Made by a program: the position numbers and the translations under genes. Shown here piece after piece: positions 50,583-62,930 of a DNA stretch of 63,151 nt. The notes beneath the pieces were generated by a model. It was not told where the DNA came from and searched no databases. It worked only from the letters and a program-made list of their open reading frames with translations. The DNA comes from Liolophura sinensis (Eukaryota; Mollusca; Polyplacophora; Chitonida; Chitonidae): contig NW_027018184.1 of assembly GCF_032854445.1 (NCBI RefSeq), positions 1 through 63,151 on the forward strand. The letters run 5' to 3'. Positions within the stretch are counted from its first letter, which is position 1, and every line of letters begins with the position of its first letter.

Positions 50583-51132
50583 GATGCCTGGGCCAATTCC
50601 GCATCTTTTAGAACCTTATTGATGTGGTTCAGTGATCAGTTGTACTTTTTACAGCAGACTGTATCTAGTACCTTGTGTTTTTTATGTACAAATGGTGTGG
50701 TTTTTCTACACGTAGATAAAGACATTGAGATTGTCTTGGACTTAGAAGTAAGACAATTGCTGGGTGAGTTAAATGGGCTTAGCCCAAAGATTTGACGTCT
50801 TCTGGGCTACCGAAGGGCACATAACTTATAGTCAAAAGTTGAATATAGTAATGACCAGTCGCGATTGTACATAGTAGAATGTATCCGATTTCAATTAACA
50901 AAAAGACCAGGCAAAAATGCAAAAGTGGAAAAACTGTTCCAGTGCTGCTGGTAAGAGACTAATCCGACGTATTTTGTGACGAGAAATCGAATGGTGCAAA
51001 CCGCGTTGCTCTCCGACCAATACTTTTGGCTGTAGCGACAATTGAATGATCATTGATGTCATAGTCACGTGCCCAGCAACGGCTCTTACTCCATGGAAAC
51101 CAGGGAAATTTGCAATTTTTTAAACAGCTGCC

Positions 51133-51681
51133 GATGCCTGGCCCGATTCCGCATCTTTTAGAACCTTATTGATGTAGGTCAGTGATCAGTTGTACTTTTT
51201 ACAGCAGACTGTATCTAGTACCTTGTGTTTTTTATGTACAAATGGTGTGGTTTTTCTACACGTAGATAAAGACATTGAGATTGTCTTGGACTTAAAAGTA
51301 AGACAATTGCTGGATGAGTTAAATGGGCTTAGCCCAAAGATTTGACGTCTTCTGGGCTACCGAAGGGCACATAACTTATAGTCAAAAGTTGAATATAATA
51401 ATGACCAGTCGCAATTGTACATAGTACAGTGTAGCCGATTTCCATTAACAAAAAGACCAGGCAATAATGCAAAGTGAAAAAACTGTTCCAGTGCTACTGG
51501 TAAGAAGCTAATCCGACGTATTTTGTCACGAGAAATCGAATGGTGCAAACCGCGTTGCTCTCCGACCAATACTTTTGGCTGTAGCGACAATTGAATGATC
51601 ATTGATGTCATAGTCACGTGCCCAGCAACGGCTCTTACTCCATGGAAACCAGGGAAATTTGCAATTTTTTAAACAGCTGCC
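51133..51681 (+). repeat. Chimeric monomer marking loss of one unit (switch between ~51222 and ~51374)
   Basis: The 5' part matches the unit at 40691 (GGCCCGATT head, GTAGGTCAG, TAGTACCTTG, ACAAATGG). The 3' part matches the unit at 41241 (ACTTATAGTC, AATAATGACC, CGCAATTG, AATAATGCAAAGTG, AAGAAGC). In the other copy of the 19-monomer duplication these are two separate neighbouring units, so one 550-bp unit appears to have been removed by unequal exchange. It is the clearest single deletion event in the window because both parents are still present. Confidence 0.8.
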
Positions 51682-52229
51682 GATGCCTGGGCCAATTCCG
51701 CATCCTTTAGAACCTTATTGATGTGGGTCAGTGATCAGTTGTACTTTTTACAGCAGACTGTATCTAGTACATTTTGTTTTTTATGTACAAATGGTGTGGT
51801 TTTTCTACACGTAGATAAAGACATTGAGATTGTCTTGGACTTAAAAGTAAGACAATTGCTGGATGAGTTAAATGGGCTTAGCCCAAAGATTTGACGTCTT
51901 CTGGGCTACCGAAGGGCACATAACTTATAGTCAAAAGTTGAATATAATAATGACCAGTCGCAATTGTACATAGTACAGTGTAGCCGATTTCCATTAACAA
52001 AAAGACCAGGCAATAATGCAAAGTGGAAAAACTGTTCCAGTGCTACTGGTAAGAAGCTAATCCGACGTATTTTGTCACGAGAAATCGAATGGTGCAAACC
52101 GCGTTGCTCTCCGACCAATACTTTTGGCTGTAGCCACAATTGAATGATCATTGATGTCATAGTCACGTGCCCAGCAACGGCTCTTACTCCATGGAAACCA
52201 GGGAAATATGCAATTTTTTAACAGCTGCC

Positions 52230-55200
52230 GATGCCTGGCCCAATTCCGCATCTATTAGAACCTTATTGATGTGGTTCAGTGATCAGTTGTACTTTTTACA
52301 GCAGACTGTATCTAGTACATTGTGTTTTTTATGTACGAATGGTGTGGTTTTTCTACACGTAGATAAAGACATTGAGATTGTCTTGGACTTAAAAGTAAGA
52401 CAATTGCTGGATGAGTTAAATGGGCTTAGCCCAAAGATTTGACGTCTTCTGGGCTACCGAAGGGCACATAACGTATAGTTAAAAGTTGAATATAGTAACG
52501 ACCAGTCGCGATTGTGCATAGTACAGTGTATCCGATTTCAATTAACAAAAAGACCAGGCAAAAATGCAAAAGTGGAAAAACTGTTCCAGTGCTGCTGGTA
52601 AGAGGCTAATCCGACGTATTTTGTCACGAGAAATCGAATGGTGCAAACCGCGTTGCTCTCCGACCAATACATTTGGCTGTAGCGACAATTGAATGATCAT
52701 TGATGTCATAGTCACGTGCCCAGCAACGGCTCTTACTCCATGGAAACCAGGGAAATTTGCAATTTTTTAAACAGCTGCCGATGCCTGGGCCAATTCCGCA
52801 TCTTTTAGAACCTTATTGATGTGGGTCAGTGATCAGTTGTACTTTTTACAGCAGACTGTATCTAGTACCTTGTGTTTTTTATGTACAAATGGTGTGGTTT
52901 TTCTACACGTAGATAAAGACATTGAGATTGTCTTGGACTTAAAAGTAAGACAATTGCTGGATGAGTTAAATGGGCTTAGCCCAAAGATTTGACGTCTTCT
53001 GGGCTACCGAAGGGCACATAACGTATAGTTAAAAGTTGAATATAGTAACGACCAGTCGCGATTGTGCATAGTACAGTGTATCCGATTTCCATTAACAAAA
53101 AGACCAGGCAAAAATTCAAAAGTGGAAAAACTGTTCCAGTGCTACTGGTAAGAGGCTAATCCGACGTATTTTGTGACGAGAAATCGAATGGTGCAAACCG
53201 CGTTGCTCTCCGACCAATACTTTTGGCTGTAGCGACAATTGAATGATCATTGATGTCATAGTCACGTGCCCAGCAACGGCTCTTACTCCATGGAAACCAG
53301 GGAAATATGCAATTTTTTAACAGCTGCCGATGCCTGGCCCAATTCCGCATCTATTAGAACCTTATTGATGTGGTTCAGTGATCAGTTTTACTTTTTACAG
53401 CAGACTGTATCTAGTACATTGTGTTTTTTATGTACGAATGGTGTGGTTTTTCTACACGTAGATAAAGACATTGAGATTGTCTTGGACTTAAAAGTAAGAC
53501 AATTGCTGGATGAGTTAAATGGGCTTAGCCCAAAGATTTGACGTCTTCTGGGCTACCGAAGGGCACATAACGTATAGTTAAAAGTTGAATATAGTAACGA
53601 CCAGTCGCGATTGTGCATAGTACAGTGTATCCGATTTCAATTAACAAAAAGACCAGGCAAAAATGCAAAAGTGGAAAAACTGTTCCAGTGCTGCTGGTAA
53701 GAGGCTAATCCGACGTATTTTGTCACGAGAAATCGAATGGTGCAAACCGCGTTGCTCTCCGACCAATACTTTTGGCTGTAGCGACAATTGAATGATCATT
53801 GATGTCATAGTCACGTGCCCAGCAACGGCTCTTACTCCATGGAAACCAGGGAAATTTGCAATTTTTTAAACAGCTGCCGATGCCTGGGCCAATTCCGCAT
53901 CTTTTAGAACCTTATTGATGTGGGTCAGTGATCAGTTGTACTTTTTACAGCAGACTGTATCTAGTACCTTGTGTTTTTTATGTACAAATGGTGTGGTTTT
54001 TCTACACGTAGATAAAGACATTGAGATTGTCTTGGACTTAAAAGTAAGACAATTGCTGGATGAGTTAAATGGGCTTAGCCTAAAGATTTGACGTCTTCTG
54101 GGCTACCGAAGGGCACATAACGTATAGTTAAAAGTTGAATATAGTAACGACCAGTCGCGATTGTGCATAGTACAGTGTATCCGATTTCAATTAACAAAAA
54201 GACCAGGCAAAAATGCAAAAGTGGAAAAACTGTTCCAGTGCTGCTGGTAAGAGACTAATCCGACGTATTTTGTCACGAGAAATCGAATGGTGCAAACCGC
54301 GTTGCTCTCCGACCAATGCTTTTGGCTGTAGCGACAATTGAATGATCATTGATGTCATAGTCACGTGCCCAGCAACGGCTCTTACTCCATGGAAACCAGG
54401 GAAATTTGCAATTTTTTAAACAGCTGCCGATGCCTGGGCCAATTCCGCATCTTTTAGAACCTTATTGATGTGGTTCAGTGATCAGTTGTACTTTTTACAG
54501 CAGACTGTATCTAGTACCTTGTGTTTTTTATGTACAAATGGTGTGGTTTTTCTACACGTAGATAAAGACATTGAGATTGTCTTGGACTTAAAAGTAAGAC
54601 AATTGCTGGATGAGTTAAATGGGCTTAGCCCAAAGATTTGACGTCTTCTGGGCTACCGAAGGGCACATAACTTATAGTCAAAAGTTGAATATAATAATGA
54701 CCAGTCGCAATTGTACATAGTACAGTGTAGCCGATTTCCATTAACAAAAAGACCAGGCAATAATGCAAAAGTGGAAAAACTGTTCCAGTGCTACTGGTAA
54801 GAGGCTAATCCGACGTATTTTGTCACGAGAAATCGAATGGTGCAAACCGCGTTGCTCTCCGACCAATACTTTTGGCTGTAGCCACAATTGAATGATCATT
54901 GATGTCATAGTCACGTGCCCAGCAACGGCTCTTACTCCATGGAAACCAGGGAAATATGCAATTTTTTAACAGCTGCCGATGCCTGGCCCAATTCCGCATC
55001 TATTAGAACCTTATTGATGTGGTTCAGTGATCAGTTGTACTTTTTACAGCAGACTGTATCTAGTACATTGTGTTTTTTATGTACGAATGGTGTGGTTTTT
55101 CTACACGTAGATAAAGACATTGAGATTGTCTTGGACTTAAAAGTAAGACAATTGCTGGATGAGTTAAATGGGCTTAGCCCAAAGATTTGACGTCTTCTGG

Positions 55201-57726
55201 GCTACCGAAGGGCACATAACGTATAGTTAAAAGTTGAATATAGTAACGACCAGTCGCGATTGTGCATAGTACAGTGTATCCGATTTCAATTAACATAAAG
55301 ACCAGGCAAAAATGCAAAAGTGGAAAAACTGTTCCAGTGCTGCTGGTAAGAGGCTAATCCGACGTATTTTGTCACGAGAAATCGAATGGTGCAAACCGCG
55401 TTGCTCTCCGACCAATACTTTTGGCTGTAGCGACAATTGAATGATCATTGATGTCATAGTCACGTGCCCAGCAACGGCTCTTACTCCATGGAAACCAGGG
55501 AAATTTGCAATTTTTTAAACAGCTGCCGATGCCTGGGCCAATTCCGCATCTTTTAGAACCTTATTGATGTGGGTCAGTGATCAGTTGTACTTTTTACAGC
55601 AGACTGTATCTAGTACCTTGTGTTTTTTATGTACAAATGGTGTGGTTTTTCTACACGTAGATAAAGACATTGAGATTGTCTTGGACTTAAAAGTAAGACA
55701 ATTGCTGGATGAGTTAAATGGGCTTAGCCCAAAGATTTGACGTCTTCTGGGCTACCGAAGGGCACATAACGTATAGTTAAAAGTTGAATATAGTAACGAC
55801 CAGTCGCGATTGTGCATAGTACAGTGTATCCGATTTCCATTAACAAAAAGACCAGGCAAAAATTTAATAGTGGAAAAACTGTTCCAGTGCTACTGGTAAG
55901 AGACTAATCCGACGTATTTTGTCACGAGAAATCGAATGGTGCAAACCGCGTTGCTCTCCGACCAATACTTTTGGCTGTAGCGACAATTGAATGATCATTG
56001 ATGTCATAGTCACGTGCCCAGCAACGGCTCTTACTCCATGGAAACCAGGGAAATATGCAATTTTTTAACAGCTGCCGATGCCTGGCCCAATTCCGCATCT
56101 ATTAGAACCTTATTGATGTGGTTCAGTGATCAGTTGTACTTTTTACAGCAGACTGTATCTAGTACATTGTGTTTTTTATGTACGAATGGTGTGGTTTTTC
56201 TACACGTAGATAAAGACATTGAGATTGTCTTGGACTTAAAAGTAAGACAATTGCTGGATGAGTTAAATGGGCTTAGCCCAAAGATTTGACGTCTTCTGGG
56301 CTACCGAAGGGCACATAACGTATAGTTAAAAGTTGAATATAGTAACGACCAGTCGCGATTGTGCATAGTACAGTGTATCCGATTTCAATTAACAAAAAGA
56401 CCAGGCAAAAATGCAAAAGTGGAAAAACTGTTCCAGTGCTGCTGGTAAGAGGCTAATCCGACATATTTTGTCACGAGAAATCGAATGGTGCAAACCGCGT
56501 TGCTCTCCGACCAATACTTTTGGCTGTAGCGACAATTGAATGATCATTGATGTCATAGTCACGTGCCCAGCAACGGCTCTTACTCCATGGAAACCAGGGA
56601 AATTTGCAATTTTTTAAACAGCTGCCGATGCCTGGGCCAATTCCGCATCTTTTAGAACCTTATTGATGTGGGTCAGTGATCAGTTGTACTTTTTACAGCA
56701 GACTGTATCTAGTACCTTGTGTTTTTTATGTACAAATGGTGTGGTTTTTCTACACGTAGATAAAGACATTGAGATTGTCTTGGACTTAAAAGTAAGACAA
56801 TTGCTGGATGAGTTAAATGGGCTTAGCCCAAAGATTTGACGTCTTCTGGGCTACCGAAGGGCACATAACGTATAGTTAAAAGTTGAATATAGTAACGACC
56901 AGTCGCGATTGTGCATAGTACAGTGTATCCGATTTCAATTAACAAAAAGACCAGGCAAAAATGCAAAAGTGGAAAAACTGTTCCAGTGCTGCTGGTAAGA
57001 GGCTAATCCGACGTATTTTGTCACGAGAAATCGAATGGTGCAAACCGCGTTGCTCTCCGACCAATACTTTTGGCTGTAGCGACAATTGAATGATCATTGA
57101 TGTCATAGTCACGTGCCCAGCAACGGCTCTTACTCCATGGAAACCAGGGAAATTTGCAATTTTTTAAACAGCTGCCGATGCCTGGGCCAATTCCGCATCT
57201 TTTAGAACCTTATTGATGTGGGTCAGTGATCAGTTGTACTTTTTACAGCAGACTGTATCTAGTACCTTGTGTTTTTTATGTACAAATGGTGTGGTTTTTC
57301 TACACGTAGATAAAGACATTGAGATTGTCTTGGACTTAAAAGTAAGACAATTGCTGGATGAGTTAAATGGGCTTAGCCTAAAGATTTGACGTCTTCTGGG
57401 CTACCAAAGGGCACATAACGTATAGTTAAAAGTTGAATATAGCAACGACCAGTCGCGATTGTGCATAGTACAGTGTATCCGATTTCAATAACAAAAAGAC
57501 CCAGGCAAAAATGCAAAAGTGGAAAAACTGTTCCAGTGCTGCTGGTAAGAGGCTAATCCGACGTATTTTGTCACGAGAAATCGAATGGTGCAAACCGCGT
57601 TGCTCTCCGACCAATACTTTTGGCTGTAGCGACAATTGAATGATCATTGATGTCATAGTCACGTGCCCAGCAACGGCTCTTACTCCATGGAAACCAGGGA
57701 AATTTGCAATTTTTTAAACAGCTGCC
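52230..57726 (+). repeat. Irregular alternation of two monomer types (five-unit pattern, two rounds)
   Basis: Type B units (GGCCCAATT head, CTATTAG, ACATTG, ACGAATGG) start at 52230, 53329, 54978 and 56077. Between them are type A units (GGGCCAATT head, CTTTTAG, ACCTTG, ACAAATGG) in the order B A B A A, B A B A A. The period is 2748 bp. The second round is not a perfect copy: for example the unit at 55528 has ATTTAATAGTGG where 52780 has ATTCAAAAGTGG, and the unit at 54429 carries AATAATGACC whereas its counterpart at 57177 does not. Similarity of order with inexact copies suggests repeated small exchanges. Confidence 0.6.
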
Positions 57727-60700
57727 GATGCCTGGGCCAATTCCGCATCTTTTAGAACCTTATTGATGTGGTTCAGTGATCAGTTGTACTTTTTACAGCA
57801 GACTGTATCTAGTACCTTGTGTTTTTTATGTACAAATGGTGTGGTTTTTCTACACGTAGATAAAGACATTGAGATTGTCTTGGACTTAGAAGTAAGACAA
57901 TTGCTGGGTGAGTTAAATGGGCTTAGCCCAAAGATTTGACGTCTTCTGGGCTACAGAAGGGCACATAACTTATAGTCAAAAGTTGAATATAGTAATGACC
58001 AGTCGCGATTGTACATAGTACAGTGTATCCGATTTCAATTAACAAAAAGACCAGGCAAAAATTTAATAGTGGAAAAACTGTTCCAGTGCTACTGGTAAGA
58101 GGCTAATCCGACGTATTTTTGTCACGAGAAATCGAATGGTGCAAAACCGCGTTGCTCTCCGACCAATACTTTTGGCTGTAGCGACAATTGAATGATCATT
58201 GATGTCATAGGTCACGTGCCCAGCAACGGCTCTTACTCCATGGAAACCAGGGAAATTTGCAATTTTTTAAACAGCTGCCGATGCCTGGGCCAATTCCGCA
58301 TCCTTTAGAACCTTATTGATGTGGGTCAGTGATCAGTTGTACTTTTTACAGCAGACTGTATCTAGTACATTGTGTTTTTTATGTACGAATGGTGTGGTTT
58401 TTCTACACGTAGATAAAGACATTGAGATTGTCTTGGACTTAAAAGTAAGACAATTGCTGGATGAGTTAAATGGGCTTAGCCCAAAGATTTGACGTCTTCT
58501 GGGCTACCGAAGGGCACATAACGTATAGTTAAAAGTTGAATATAGTAACGACCAGTCGCGATTGTGCATAGTACAGTGTATCCGATTTCAATTAACAAAA
58601 AGACCAGGCAAAAATGCAAAAGTGGAAAAACTGTTCCAGTGCTGCTGGTAAGAGGCTAATCCGACGTATTTTGTCACGAGAAATCGAATGGTGCAAACCG
58701 CGTTGCTCTCCGACCAATACTTTTGGCTGTAGCGACAATTGAATGATCATTGATGTCATAGTCACGTGCCCAGCAACGGCTCTTACTCCATGGAAACCAG
58801 GGAAATTTGCAATTTTTTAAACAGCTGCCGATGCCTGGGCCAATTCCGCATCTTTTAGAACCTTATTGATGTGGGTCAGTGATCAGTTGTACTTTTTACA
58901 GCAGACTGTATCTAGTACCTTGTGTTTTTTATGTACAAATGGTGTGGTTTTTCTACACGTAGATAAAGACATTGAGATTGTCTTGGACTTAAAAGTAAGA
59001 CAATTGCTGGATGAGTTAAATGGGCTTAGCCCAAAGATTTGACGTCTTCTGGGCTACCGAAGGGCACAAAACGTATAGTTAAAAGTTGAATATAGTAACG
59101 ACCAGTCGCGATTGTGCATAGTACAGTGTATCCGATTTCAATTAACAAAAAGACCAGGCAAAAATGCAAAAGTGGAAAAACTGTTCCAGTGCTGCTGGTA
59201 AGAGGCTAATCCGACGTATTTTGTCACGAGAAATCGAATGGTGCAAACCGCGTTGCTCTCCGACCAATACTTTTGGCTGTAGCGACAATTGAATGATCAT
59301 TGATGTCATAGTCACGTGCCCAGCAACGGCTCTTACTCCATGGAAACCAGGGAAATTTGCAATTTTTTAAACAGCTGCCGATGCCTGGGCCAATTCCGCA
59401 TCTTTTAGAACCTTATTGATGTGGGTCAGTGATCAGTTGTACTTTTTACAGCAGACTGTATCTAGTACCTTGTGTTTTTTATGTACAAATGGTGTGGTTT
59501 TTCTACACGTAGATAAAGACATTGAGATTGTCTTGGACTTAAAAGTAAGACAATTGCTGGATGAGTTAAATGGGCTTAGCCCAAAGATTTGTCGTCTTCT
59601 GGGCTACCGAAGGGCACATAACGTATAGTTAAAAGTTGAATATAGTAACGACCAGTCGTGATTGTGCATAGTACAGTGTATCCGATTTTCAATTAACAAA
59701 AAGACCAGGCAAAAATGCAAAAGTGGAAAAACTGTTCCAGTGCTGCTGGTAAGAGGCTAATCCGACGTATTTTGTCACGAGAAATCGAATGGTGCAAACC
59801 GCGTTGCTCTCCGACCAATACTTTTGGCTGTAGCGACAATTGAATGATCATTGATGTCATAGTCACGTGCCCAGCAACGGCTCTTACTCCATGGAAACCA
59901 GGGAAATTTGCAATTTTTTAAACAGCTGCCGATGCCTGGGCCAATTCCGCATCTTTTAGAACCTTATTGATGTGGGTCAGTGATCAGTTGTACTTTTTAC
60001 AGCAGACTGTATCTAGTACCTTGTGTTTTTTATGTACAAATGGTGTGGTTTTTCTACACGTAGATAAAGACATTGAGATTGTCTTGGACTTAAAAGTAAG
60101 ACAATTGCTGGATGAGTTCAATGGGCTTAGCCTAAAGATTTGACGTCTTCTGGGCTACCGAAGGGCACATAACGTATAGTTAAAAGTTGAATATAGTAAC
60201 GACCAGTCGCGATTGTGCATAGTACAGTGTATCCGATTTCAATTAACAAAAAGACCAGGCAAAAATGCAAAAGTGGAAAAACTGTTCCAGTGCTGCTGGT
60301 AAGAGGCTAATCCGACGTATTTTGTCACGAGAAATCGAATGGTGCAAACCGCGTTGCTCTCCGACCAATGCTTTTGGCTGTAGCGACAATTGAATGATCA
60401 TTGATGTCATAGTCACGTGCCCAGCAACGGCTCTTACTCCATGGAAACCAGGGAAATTTGCAATTTTTTAAACAGCTGCCGATGCCTGGGCCAATTCCGC
60501 ATCTTTTAGAACCTTATTGATGTGGGTCAGTGATCAGTTGTACTTTTTACAGCAGACTGTATCTAGTACCTTGTGTTTTTTATGTACAAATGGTGTGGTT
60601 TTTCTACACGTAGATAAAGACATTGAGATTGTCTTGGACTTAAAAGTAAGACAATTGCTGGATGAGTTAAATGGGCTTAGCCCAAAGATTGTCGTCTTCT

Positions 60701-62930
60701 GGGCTACCGAAGGGCACATAACGTATAGTTAAAAGTTGAATATAGTAACGACCAGTCGTGATTGTGCATAGTACAGTGTATCCGATTTCAATTAACAAAA
60801 GACCAGGCAAAAATGCAAAAGTGGAAAAACTGTTCCAGTGCTGCTGGTAAGAGGCTAATCCGACGTATTTTGTCACGAGAAATCGAATGGTGCAAACCGC
60901 GTTGCTCTCCGACCAATACTTTTGGCTGTAGCGACAATTGAATGATCATTGATGTCATAGTCACGTGCCCAGCAACGGCTCTTACTCCATGGAAACCAGG
61001 GAAATTTGCAATTTTTTAAACAGCTGCCGATGCCTGGGCCAATCCGCATCTTTTAGAACCTTATTGATGTGGGTCAGTGATCAGTTGTACTTTTTACAGC
61101 AGACTGTATCTAGTACCTTGTGTTTTTTATGTACAAATGGTGTGGTTTTTCTACACGTAGATAAAGACATTGAGATTGTCTTGGACTTAAAAGTAAGACA
61201 ATTGCTGGATGAGTTCAATGGGCTTAGCCTAAAGATTTGACGTCTTCTGGGCTACCGAAGGGCACATAACGTATAGTTAAAAGTTGAATATAGTAACGAC
61301 CAGTCGCGATTGTGCATAGTACAGTGTATCCGATTTCAATTAACAAAAAGACCAGGCAAAAAATGCAAAAGTGGAAAAACTGTTCCAGTGCTGCTGGTAA
61401 GAGGCTAATCCGACGTATTTTGTCACGAGAAATCGAATGGTGCAAAACCGCGTTGCTCTCCGACCAATGCTTTTGGCTGTAGCGACAATTGAATGATCAT
61501 TGATGTCATAGTCACGTGCCCAGCAACGGCTCTTACTCCATGGGAAACCAGGGAAATTTGCAATTTTTTTAAACAGCTGCCGATGCCTGGGCCAATTCCG
61601 CATCTTTTAGAACCTTATTGATGTGGGTCAGTGATCAGTTGTACTTTTTACAGCAGACTGTATCTAGTACCTTGTGTTTTTTTATGTACAAATGGTGTGG
61701 TTTTTCTACACGTAGATAAAGACATTGAGATTGTCTTGGACTTAGAAGTAAGACAATTGCTGGGTGAGTTAATTGGGCTTAGCCCAAAGATTTGACGTCT
61801 TCTGGGCTACCGAAGGGCACATAACTTATAGTCAAAAGTTGAATATAGTAATGACCAGTCGCGATTGTACATAGTAGAATGTATCCGATTTCAATTAACA
61901 AAAAGACCAGGCAAAAATGCAAAAGTGGAAAAACTGTTCCAGTGCTGCTGGTAAGAGACTAATCCGACGTATTTTGTCACGAGAAATCGAATGGTGCAAA
62001 CCGCGTTGCTCTCCGACCAATACTTTTGGCTGTAGCGACAATTGAATGATCATTGATGTCATAGTCACGTGCCCAGCAACGGCTCTTACTCCATGGAAAC
62101 CAGGGAAATTTGCAATTTTTTAAACAGCTGCCGATGCCTGGCCCGATTCCGCATCTTTTAGAACCTTATTGATGTAGGTCAGTGATCAGTTGTACTTTTT
62201 ACAGCAGACTGTATCTAGTACCTTGTGTTTTTTATGTACAAATGGTGTGGTTTTTTCTACACGTAGATAAAGACATTGAGATTGTCTTGGACTTAAAAGT
62301 AAGACAATTGCTGGATGAGTTAAATGGGCTTAGCCCAAGATTTGACGTCTTCTGGGCTACCGAAGGGGCACATAACGTATAGTTAAAAGTTGAATATAGT
62401 AACGACCAGTCGCGATTGTGCATAGTACAGTGTATCCGATTTCAATTAACAAAAAGACCAGGCAAAAATGCAAAAGTGGAAAAACTGTTCCAGTGCTGCT
62501 GGTAAGAGGCTAATCCGACGTATTTTGTCACGAGAAATCGAATGGTGCAAACCGCGTTGCTCTCCGACCAATACTTTTGGCTGTAGCGACAATTGAATGA
62601 TCATTGATGTCATAGTCACGTGCCCAGCAACGGCTCTTACTCCATGGAAACCAGGGAAATTTGCAATTTTTTAAACAGCTGCCGATGCCTGGGCCAATTC
62701 CGCATCTTTTAGAACCTTATTGATGTGGGTCAGTGATCAGTTGTACTTTTTACAGCAGACTGTATCTAGTACCTTGTGTTTTTTATGTACAAATGGTGTG
62801 GGTTTTTCTACACGTAGATAAAGACATTGAGATTGTCTTGGACTTAAAAGTAAGACAATTGCTGGATGAGTTAAATGGGCTTAGCCCAAAGATTTGTCGT
62901 CTTCTGGGCTACCGAAGGCACATAACGTAT
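57480..62930 (+). repeat. Second indel-rich segment
   Basis: About twenty private single-base indels, mostly in homopolymers: TTCAATAAC (57487), GACCCAGG (57500), TATTTTTGTC (58117), GCAAAACC (58143), ATAGGTCAC (58208), CGATTTTCAA (59684), GATTGTCGTC (60688), GCCAATCCGC (61040), CAAAAAATGC (61358), CATGGGAAAC (61541), seven- and eight-T runs near 61566 and 61677, GGTTTTTTCTAC (62251), CCCAAGATT (62335), GAAGGGGCAC (62365), GAAGGCAC (62916). The underlying units are otherwise very uniform. Confidence 0.65.
59380..61581 (+). repeat. Tandem two-monomer duplication near the window end (59380-60480 and 60481-61581)
   Basis: The first unit of each pair has TTGTCGTC in place of TTGACGTC and CAGTCGTGATTG. 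The second has GAGTTCAATGGGC with TAGCCTAAAG and CCAATGCTTTTGG. The copies differ only by single-base indels. The unit at 62684 also has TTGTCGTC, and that at 53879 has TAGCCTAAAG with CCAATGC, so the markers have spread further than this pair. Confidence 0.75.

Larger units (their letters stand above)
32445..51132 (+). repeat. Large duplication at ~10.44 kb (19 monomers): 32445-40690 and 42884-51132
   Basis: Fifteen consecutive monomers correspond one to one between the copies, with start offsets of 10436-10444 bp. The best part is ten monomers, 35194-40690 against 45638-51132. There I see only scattered differences, such as TCTGCGACC at 36721 against TCTCCGACC, AATATAG against AAGATAG near 46995, and one extra T at about 36966. 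Private markers reproduced in both include CTATACGTAG, GTCTTTGAC, TGGTGGGAGC, CACGTGACC, TTTAATGGGTTTAG and GTAGGTCAG. The left part of the second copy, 42884-45450, is degraded by many single-base indels. The copies end where the unit at 51133 becomes chimeric. Confidence 0.85.
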
